From: Owenia fusiformis
Lineage: Eukaryota > Annelida > Polychaeta > Sabellida > Oweniidae
Reading direction: 5' to 3'
Assembly (NCBI GenBank): GCA_903813345.2
Contig: CAIIXF020000001.1
Span: forward strand, 59,601,885 to 59,630,269
Length of the DNA stretch: 28,385 nucleotides
Every line of letters begins with the position of its first letter. The stretch's first letter is position 1. Below are positions 21,095 through 28,385 of the stretch, one piece after another. The notes beneath the pieces were generated by a model. The model was not told the origin of the DNA. It was given only the letters and a program-made list of their open reading frames with translations, and did not search any database. The translations under genes were made by a program, and so were the position numbers.

Positions 21095-24000
21095 TCTCTG
21101 ACTAGACTTAAAAAATGAAAAAGACTGTGGTGTTATTTCCTTATTCCTTGATTTGGCTTCAGGGGGCACTTCCCTAGAATAAAAGTAATAAGTTTCTTTA
21201 TTATCACTTTGATATCCTATACGTTTCCATGAGAACTTCGTGGGCGATTTCTTTTCAGATCGATGCCTACCTCTTTTGTCATTAGGAACGCTTAAATTTG
21301 AAATGACCAATTTTTACGATACTGAAATCGTTTCCCAGTTTTACTTTCCACAGCATCAATATCAGGACTGAATGGGTTTACTGGGAGTATTACTTGATGT
21401 TATTTGGGGCTATAATATTTGGAATAAAACTTGACATAGTTTGTTTTATTGGTTTTCAAGATGTGGTAATTGTTTTCCACTTGTACTTATATAACGTCTA
21501 CTGCAGATCTTCCCAATTTAATGGCCATCTTAATATACAAGGTGAATAGCTTGTTCTGCGCATTTACTGTCACAATCATAATATTTTCGGAAACTATAGG
21601 AAGAAATGTTTGGAAAACTTGTTGCATCTCGAATCAACATTGACCAACACTCAGTTCGATTTATCAAAGAATATAATGCTTAGTTTCAAAACACAATTCA
21701 CAAGCATTATTATACCCTTTCAACAGTTTGATTTCTTTAAGATAGCTTTGCTTGCATTTATTGAACAAGATTGTATTCCTTTGTAGGCTTGCTCAATCAG
21801 AATCAGCCTGTGAATGGGTCAATCAAACATCCACCCAATCAGAATTGGTCACATTAGTTTATGCCTACAGACCCTACATATTACCTAAGGCATAGAATAT
21901 ACCTATTTTATATTAAACAAGCTCTCATGAATAGCAAATTCAAGCTACTTTCATGGTCATTAAAATCTTAACAAAATTATAACTGAATAACTGAAATTTA
22001 CCTACAGAGATTAGTAATTTGAACTGGTCTCTCTGCCAAAGGGTAAGTGCTTTGTTACAATCGTGAAAACAGCAGCTGGGTATCGATGTGCAGATATACA
22101 TCATTATTGAAAACAATATACATTTTATGTCTCAATTGATAAACAAGGGTATCATAGTCCTCATATCAATTTAATGATGATGATTTTTCAATCTGAGTAC
22201 ATCAAGTAGCTAGACTGTGTTTATCGTTTGCAAAATCTCTTTTATATTGCATTTCATCTACCGACTGCTATTAGTATTCGTCAAGACTCGTTCTCATCAT
22301 CGTGCATCATTATCAAGTCATCGCTCAACGTCAGATTCACTCTAATCTGGATTGAATTTCATTTTTGCTACTGTATTCCCCGCATGAAGCAAGTATCGGA
22401 CTTAGGGGCTAGTTACTTTTGATAAATAGGTGCAGTGTGATCTTCACGTTCAAACTAACAGTGAGGCATGTTTCTCCTTGATGCCCTAATAAGGTCAGAT
22501 TTAATCTAAAACCACAGCAATAAATTAAGCTCAGTTGGGAAATATGACAATTGACAAATGGTTTATGGCATACATCTCCCATCCATCATAAAATGATGAA
22601 ATGTCCATCGGTAGATGTAAGAGTCGTAAAATGGTTGAACGTACGATCATAACGAAGCAGATGTCTCAATTGGGATGCTCGAACATCATCCCATATATTC
22701 AACCAAGACAAACATAACAAGACAGTCATGCCCCCAAAGGAATGAGCTCAATTCAGATTTATTTACTGGATGAGACCCTTTATAATTTCAATTCGACACA
22801 GCTCCCAGTTGGGGGAAGTTTAGAAAAAGTTAAATCCATCAATTTGCTGATTCTAATAGATGAAAGGGGAAAGTATTCAGACAGAAATGTAATTAACAAC
22901 ATGATCTCATTGTGCAATTCATCACTTACTTATATCCAAAACCCAATAATCATTGAACCACTAAGATCGAACAAGACACACGCCGAACAACATCGTACCT
23001 AAAATGGCTGATTTAAAATCTACCTAGAATGACCGAGAGCTAATTAATTCTAGATTTTAATACCATTTATACTGAACCATTAATACTGAGAAAGATTCAT
23101 TCAAGCGATTTGTCTCGAAATGTGCAGACAGAAAAACTCAGACGCCATGATCTATCCGCCCCAAAGCTGATGACATCATCTGATATCGTTTTTATTATTA
23201 GAGAAACAAAATAACCCATCCAGTTTGAATAGTTATACGATATCATCTGACAAATCGTAATACTGATTGAATAAGAAATTCACCATATTGCACTTAGCAT
23301 TTCTCTCTAAAAGTCTCTATTAGGGAACCCATGGGAGTCAGATATTCCCAGTAGTTGCATGATGCTTTACAAGGTTGACATGATTAGGGCAGACAGGAAG
23401 TCATCACAATAACACTGCAGAGGCATCTTGTCAATTGATTGGCATTTCATATTTACTAAAGACAGAAAATGAGGCCCTAGCACGAATACATAGGTTATGC
23501 TGCAAAATGTTCTCTCCAGCTGGTGTTCATGTCAGTAAGCAACAGAAACAATTCCTAGACAAGACAGTCGAAAAAAACACACCCTTAGACACACTTACAA
23601 ATACAAGACCTGATCTAAAATGCATTCAAATCTTTGAAAAATTAACCTCCCCTACCACAAATTATCAAAGTATGAATAAAATTCAACATAGGAAAGCCCC
23701 TTAATAGATACATTAATAATTAATAAAATTAATTGGAAAATTAAGTCATAACTGTTTGTATTAGTAATCACCTGTCTTTGGAATTCAAGATTATTTAAGA
23801 TTTCATAATCGTGTTAGACATAGCATAGATGTAAATGGATAGTATTTGGTTGACTTCGAGTCAAAATTGATACATTTGTATTTGGTAGTATGGGTACTAC
23901 AGGGGGCTAAAACAGTGCTATGAATGACTTCCACGTAAACCCAGTAAATACAAAGATTGCATTTATGTCAACAAGAAGATTTAGAAACAAATTACGTCTC

Positions 24001-24390
24001 CGGTACTATATTTGATATTAAGATAATTAGATAGCGCATCAGCTTGTGTTGTAATGACTTTATTATGAAATAAATGATGTATGGTTCTTGTTGTGATTGG
24101 AAAGAACCGATGATTTCTATGCGGTTATATAGTACCAACAAAAAGTTCCGAAAAGCAAGCCCAATGTCTTGTTTAATAACCCCTATTCTACTTTTGACAA
24201 TGGATTCGAGCAATACTATCCAACATTAATCTTACTTGCTGGGGTTCTCATTTCTCCATCTCTCATTCTGACAATTATTTATACTTAATAATACAGAAAT
24301 AATGAATTCAATAGAGAAATGATATGGCATTTACTCTCATTAATTCGTTTCTAAACCCCAACTCATTATGCAATCTCAAAATAAGCAATC
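21095..24390. other. about 3.3 kb, no confirmed gene
   Basis: Only minor symmetry: AAATGG..TTAAAATCT..AGAAT at 23003-23032 facing its complement at 23046-23070, and a GATATCGT pair near 23180 and 23240. Open frames up to 95 codons lack recognisable domains. CAGGGGGCTAAAACAG at about 23898 resembles a lone mariner-type end. Confidence 0.45.
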
Positions 24391-24392
24391 TT

Positions 24393-24417
24393 CCGTACTG
24401 TACGGGAGATCTCCCGT
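24393..24417. repeat. two overlapping perfect palindromes
   Basis: CCGTAC-T-GTACGG (24393-24405) overlaps ACGGGAGATCTCCCGT (24402-24417). Both are GC-rich in an AT-rich region and share the CGG block, so only one can extrude at a time. Function unknown. Confidence 0.7.
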
Positions 24418-24609
24418 GGGGTTTTCTACCGCACGTTTTCCAGATCTCTTTTGGGCGTCAGATCTCTGCGATCTACCAAGTATGGCCGGGTGTCAGATAC
24501 CTCATCACCCTTTCTGTCATGGGAGCTATCTACTGGGAATATCTGTCTGTCTGATCTGGAAGCATGTGTACAGGTGTCAGATACGCCAACTATTACGTAA
24601 TACTTTTTT

Positions 24610-24695
24610 ACGTGACACATGATCCTAGCCGCTTGAGAACAAACGTGAATTTGAATGCTAAGGATACATCTTTAGTTAGCATCATGTGTCACGTG
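24610..24695. repeat. inverted repeat ACGTGACACATGAT, about 85 bp
   Basis: ACGTGACACATGAT at 24610-24623 is exactly complemented at 24681-24694; CCTAGC and GTTAGC continue the pairing less perfectly inward. The loop is about 45 bases. The right arm completes a CACGTG. It could be a tiny hairpin element or a paired binding site. Confidence 0.65.
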
Positions 24696-24811
24696 CCGCC
24701 CCAAGCCAAAAGTAAACTAAGGTTAAGTTTTTGTATCTAATTACTTTAATACTACTCATCTACTGATCTAAATAAATTCGTTATTTAAATATTCTGGTTT
24801 TGATATTTATA

Positions 24812-25024
24812 AATCTACTTGTTAAGACTCGATCAATACTTGAGTTCTTCTGAGAAAATGAGGATTTTAGCAAGGGTGTATTGACTCAACATGGGGACAT
24901 ACACCATTGACTTAGCGTGGGGATACCATCAGGTATGTCACCATGTAAAGTCAATGCAACCTTGCTAAAATCCTCATTTTCTCAGAAGAACTCAAGTTGA
25001 TCGAATCTCAACAAGTTGATTCCT
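24812..25024. mobile_element. young hairpin element with nearly perfect arms, 213 bp
   Basis: A 37-base block (24839-24875, CTTGAGTTCTTCTGAG ... TTTTAGCAAGG) is complemented without a single change at 24960-24996. Weaker pairing extends out to 24812 and 25024 (CTACTTGTTAAGACTCGATC against CAACTTGTTGAGATTCGATC) and in through TTGACT.. and GACATAC against GTATGTC, leaving a loop of about 30 bases. The arms are far better matched than in the other inverted repeats here, which implies recent origin or selection on the fold. No target duplication is clear. A transcript would make a long double-stranded stem, so a small-RNA precursor is an alternative reading. Confidence 0.75.
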
Positions 25025-25640
25025 GCTGGATAGTATAGCTAGTATCCATTTTCGAAAGTTAGAATAGGTATTCTTAATCAGGGCATTGAAAGTTAACTAA
25101 GGCATTTTTGAAAGTTTCGTTCAGTGCACTTATATCATAGTTTTTGTATGCTGTGTTTTGTTAAACCTTTGATCATAAACTATCAGTACGTATACACAAC
25201 AACAATCACCAAGATTCGCCATGGCATGTGAAAGTATTCTGTGCACTCCATCGGATTATGTATAGTCGCGACGCCCCTATCTTGAGTATTCGAACAAGCA
25301 GAACTAGAGATCGAGATTAATCGACAAACGTATATCTGTTGAATCTGAGAATACTTAACAATTTGAATCCATTCCAATGTTGATCTTAACGGACACTGAT
25401 GATTCCGTTAATTGCAATTGGTATGCCGTTTAATGACGACTGATAGAAGTGATCGGACTTCATCATGGAATCTAAAGATGCTTCTAAAACTAATCAAATC
25501 TTCAATTTATATGGGCTTGGTTACCACTTCCTGCATGTACGCCTAGACAAGAGATCGACACAATTTGATATGGTATGGAAGACGAAAGACAACGGGAGCA
25601 TCATTAGATATTATTAGATGTTATATTACCTTGGTTTTTG
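25025..25640. other. unannotated spacer
   Basis: No gene or repeat recognised; a 64-codon reverse frame at 25183-25377 has no known motif. Confidence 0.45.
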
Positions 25641-25645
25641 ATTAA

Positions 25646-26050
25646 CGATCATTTGTGATATTTCTGAAACTAAGCCATTTTGTTGACACCTGATATCAAT
25701 AAAATTGTGAAAATAGTAGCGACGAAGTATGCATTAAACCTTTCCGAGATCTATATAGTTTGAAATTGTCATTTTTATATACAGCGTCTCCAGCATACTT
25801 AAAAATGGTGTTCAAGATACACTATTAATACAAATTATTTTTGCATCTTGGAGGTTTCTGTGTGATTTTATAAAAAATCGTAAATGTTCATCAGACATGA
25901 GCCCTCCCTATTTGGTGCGGAAAAGCTCAATAAACATAAAACGTCATCCTTTGATGATATTATGATAGTTTGTGTTATGAAAGTACTTGAACCACGTCGA
26001 CTGCTTCTATATTTGAAGACCAAAAATTTCAGAAATATCACAAATGACCG
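25646..26050. mobile_element. 405-bp miniature element flanked by TTAA
   Basis: The ends are CGATCATTTGTGATATTTCT(GAAA) on the left and the complement of CGGTCATTTGTGATATTTCT(GAAA) on the right, 23 of 24 positions alike. TTAA stands directly outside both (25642-25645 and 26051-26054). TTAA duplication is characteristic of piggyBac and Kolobok transposons; the ends here do not start with the CCC or GGG usual in those, so the family is open. The interior is non-coding and does not pair. Confidence 0.6.
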
Positions 26051-26054
26051 TTAA

Positions 26055-26294
26055 TTCCGCACCTTCCGCTCATTCATGCAGAACCCAATATTTCTCACAG
26101 GATCTGACTGCATACGGTGTTCTCTACGTTGTAAAATGGCAAACAAATCGTGACCATTTGAAATAGACCAATGAAACCTCGTAGAAAGAACACTGGACAA
26201 GATTCAATTTTGCCAAATATGACTTTAAATCCATACTGAATGACCGAGTTATTAAGATTTGTTTTTGTCAAGATTTTTGGCTCACCCTGTATAT
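26055..26294 (-). mobile_element. isolated mariner-type end
   Basis: Read on the reverse strand from 26294, the sequence begins CAGGGTGAGCCAAAAATCTT after a TA-rich TATA, followed by AATAACTCGGTCATTC within the next 50 bases. CAGGGTG..CCAAAAA ends and a nearby 'AATAACTCGGTCATT' stretch are familiar from mariner-like elements. No second end was found, and the TTAA-flanked element sits where the body would be, so the copy is truncated. The 75-codon reverse frame at 26095-26322 runs through this end and is not a recognisable transposase. Confidence 0.45.
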
Positions 26295-27560
26295 GACATG
26301 TGGTCTTTTGAAAAAAAAACATTTACATGTATAATCTCGGGTATAATCAACTGTTTAGTGATTTGGTTTTTTTGTTTTGCTTTGAGAGTATCACAAGCAT
26401 TTTTTCATTGTGTTTGTAGCTCTCATTCGATGAGAATATCAGTAAGAGATATATCAAAGTGAAGTTAAAGTAACTGAAACCTTGCAAATCAAGATGCGAA
26501 AATTCACTTAATAGTAAAAATCAGTTCACGCAACGATGAGCATCTCCGTTCAATAATGTATAGGTTAGAATATCATCAAGATATGCTATCTCAATATGAT
26601 ACCGCAAAAAATGTACAAATATGTGAAGAGTTTTACACAGCATGTTTTTGATATCACATCATCTCATAGTGTTTTGATTGATAGTGACGTATATATCGAG
26701 ATAACACATGTAACATCACAGGCGTTTCGATATCATAACGAAACGTATGATGGTAACTTGTGATAAAATACTCATAGATCTCCCCGAAATTGACATCATA
26801 ATCTTAAGAACTAGAAAAAGTAACCACTTGGGAAAATGTGATGACGATTATGAAAAAGAGTAATGGTGGTCGTCGAGTTATCTTACACCAAATTACATTT
26901 CATTGATTGACCCCAAGCAAATATGACATATTTTTCATCAAACGTGGCCAGTAGGATAATTTTAGGCACAAAGCCTATCAATCAAATTTGGACAAACATA
27001 ATTCTTTCATCAAAATATATGATCATCTGCGAGAAAAATACAATAATGCATGTAATATTCAATCCCGGTGGATACATATACAGATAAGAATACACGAAGA
27101 AGGCCAAAAAGAGAATTACACAAATTACCCACAATAAAAGAGTGCTGTGGGACAATGAAATTAGTCGAACCTTGGTGTTTTTACCGACCGTACTCCTATA
27201 AATAGTTGTTTAGTTGCAATAAAATGTGTGTGTGTGAGAAAGAGTCGTGTATGTTTTGTATTTTTAGACCCCCGTATTGGTTGTGATCCATAGAAGTTAT
27301 GTTTATGAAACCCCATAAGGGTGGTCTAAGGATTTCAGCCCTGGACTGATTATCATAACTCCAAGGTGTTGTTTCAAACTTTGCACGAGATTCACAGAAT
27401 CGAGTGCTAAGTTTAGGAAACAAGAGTGCAAGGGGAGTACAGAGTATTGTCAAGTCGTCCTTTTTTCGTCATCTTGCTGGATGTAAGTAATTTGCGCAAA
27501 TTAATCCCAGGGGTTAGTATTAGGTTTGTTTTTAATGGGTACGACATAGTATTCTGTTTT
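26295..27560. other. about 1.3 kb, no recognised gene
   Basis: Seen here: CGTTTCG (26723-26729) with CGAAACG (26739-26745); a good TATA-box-like TATAAATAG at 27197-27205; a short TG run just after; and TTAGACCCCCC (27264 onward) facing GGGTGGTCTAA (27319-27329), ten of eleven pairing. No exon is identified downstream of the TATA-like motif. Confidence 0.45.
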
Positions 27561-27564
27561 TATT

Positions 27565-27588
27565 AGGAGGCCCTTCAAGGGGCCTCCT
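27565..27588. repeat. GC-rich hairpin AGGAGGCCC-TTCAAG-GGGCCTCCT
   Basis: Perfect 9-bp stem with a six-base loop, followed by a pyrimidine-rich TTCTTCTTCTTATTATTC run at about 27606. It sits just before the AGGTCA-rich repeat and may be its terminus. No T-run directly follows, and in an animal genome it is not called a terminator. Confidence 0.7.
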
Positions 27589-27652
27589 ATAGTTTTTGTA
27601 GTTATTCTTCTTCTTATTATTCTTTTTAGCACTTTTTCTCCTACTTCTAGCT

Positions 27653-28385
27653 AGGTCTGAATTAACTCTTATATGCTCCTACTAGGGACATGAGCTGGAC
27701 TTGTCGGGAAATTAGTTCATATCTAGGTCAAGGTCAAAGGTCAAAATCTAGGTCAAATCTACGTTTTTTTAAGTTTCTCAACGCCTGACACTAGACTTCA
27801 ACATTTTTGGCTGATTTTTTGCATAGAGATAGATATTAGTATTCTATTAGTGTTAGCCTTTTGCCGTCTGGACAAATTTTGCCTACATTTTGAGATATTT
27901 GACGTCAAAAAACGGTCAAAAAAGGTCGTTTTTCAACTTGCTTCAATTTGACCAATATTTTTTTTTAAAAGCATCTACAAAGTCTCAGAAGTTCAAATCT
28001 GACCTCAGATTTGACCTTTGACCTTTAGTTGACCTTCTGTGACCTTCGAAAGGTCAAAAAAGTTGATTTTTCAAATTGATTTTTTGGATTCAAATTTAGG
28101 TCAGCTTTATCACAAAGGACATACTGAGCTCTGAAAAAGTAAAAATTTCAAGGTCAAAGGTCAAGGTCATCAAATTAGAAAACAAACTGTGCTATCTAAG
28201 TTTCTCAAAATTCGAGACTACAAATCAATATTTTTGGTTGAAAGTCAGGATATACATTCCTCTAGAGGTACTACACATATTAGCAATTGACTATCTATTA
28301 AAATTTTGCACCAGTTTTGAGATATAAGAGCTCAAGAACTGAAAAAAGGTCAAATTTCGAAAATTTTGAACGTCAAATTTCAACT
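27653..28385. repeat. tandem repeat of about 430-bp units rich in AGGTCA half-sites, cut by the window end
   Basis: Two copies are seen: TAGGTC (27653, 28097), GGACATGAGCT / GGACATACTGAGCT, AAGGTCAAAGGTCA (27730, 28150), AAGTTTCTCAA (27771, 28198), CAACATTTTTGGCTGA / CAATATTTTTGGTTGA, and TTTTGAGATAT (27888, 28315) recur in order with offsets of 420-444. Exact AGGTCA or TGACCT begins at 27725, 27731, 27738, 27750, 28000, 28012, 28019, 28030, 28040, 28051, 28098, 28151, 28158, 28164 and 28347. The 28000-28035 block is an inverted copy of the 27725-27757 block. No coding capacity. It may be a satellite-like array or the inside of a larger transposon. Confidence 0.7.
27730..27743 (+). promoter_or_regulatory. 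DR1-type nuclear receptor site AAGGTCAAAGGTCA
   Basis: Two AGGTCA half-sites separated by one base, the consensus for RXR heterodimers and HNF4. A third half-site abuts upstream, giving TCAAGGTCA, the ERR/NR5A-type extended half-site. The same arrangement recurs at 28150-28169, and inverted at 28012-28024. Motif match only. Confidence 0.45.

Noticed and set aside
21023-21310. 95-codon reverse frame rich in K, R and S
   Set aside because: It runs into the mariner-type end (GCSKSF segment) and has no known domain. An exon part cannot be excluded but is unsupported.
23896-23912. CAGGGGGCTAAAACAG as the missing left end for the mariner-type end at 26294
   Set aside because: Only the first few bases agree, the distance is 2.4 kb and there is no transposase between.
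27565-27588. Hairpin as a bacterial-style terminator
   Set aside because: No operon or bacterial gene is present and the context is animal repeat DNA.
27565-27600. Hairpin as a Helitron 3' end
   Set aside because: On the reverse strand a CTAA-T follows, but it overlaps the stem and does not lie about ten bases beyond it as in Helitrons; no matching 5' TC end was identified.

Overview
The window reads as AT-rich, non-coding animal nuclear DNA, intergenic or deep intronic. No protein-coding gene, rRNA, tRNA or CRISPR array is recognisable: the longest open frames are about 60-120 codons, none shows a domain I recognise, and several simply read through repeat ends. Mariner-type terminal repeats, many folded-back elements, short minisatellites and nuclear-receptor-like motifs fit a metazoan. 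The style resembles a marine invertebrate, perhaps a mollusc, but no host marker confirms this.

Layout. 280-760 holds nested palindromes and A/T tracts. 2925-3735 is a long diverged inverted repeat whose arms share a peptide-like reading frame. 4245-4471 is a second inverted repeat, overlapping a promoter-like motif cluster at 4485-4556. 4753-5176 is a complete miniature DNA transposon with a 9-bp target duplication and hairpins inside its terminal repeats. 5540-8470 shows nothing I recognise. 8478-9270 is a CG-motif-rich element with a 380-bp internal duplication, a 22-bp perfect palindrome and a perfect oestrogen-response-element-like palindrome, followed by a pentanucleotide tail. 11341-14047 is a 2.7-kb element with 41-bp terminal inverted repeats, motif-rich subterminal zones and two unrelated-looking 21-bp minisatellites. 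15817-16201 is a mariner-type miniature. 19290-21092 is a mariner-type element interrupted by a 0.72-kb folded-back insert. 24402-24417, 24610-24695 and 24812-25024 are palindromes, the last a young hairpin element. 25646-26050 is a TTAA-flanked miniature beside a lone mariner-type end at 26294. The right edge, from about 27565, starts with a GC-rich hairpin and runs into a repeat of roughly 430-bp units carrying 15 exact AGGTCA/TGACCT half-sites; it continues beyond the window.

No genes work together here. The biology visible is a dense, layered set of non-autonomous elements, several preserving regulatory-looking motifs. All comparisons were made by eye; identities are approximate and family names rest on end structure and target duplications, not on transposase sequence.
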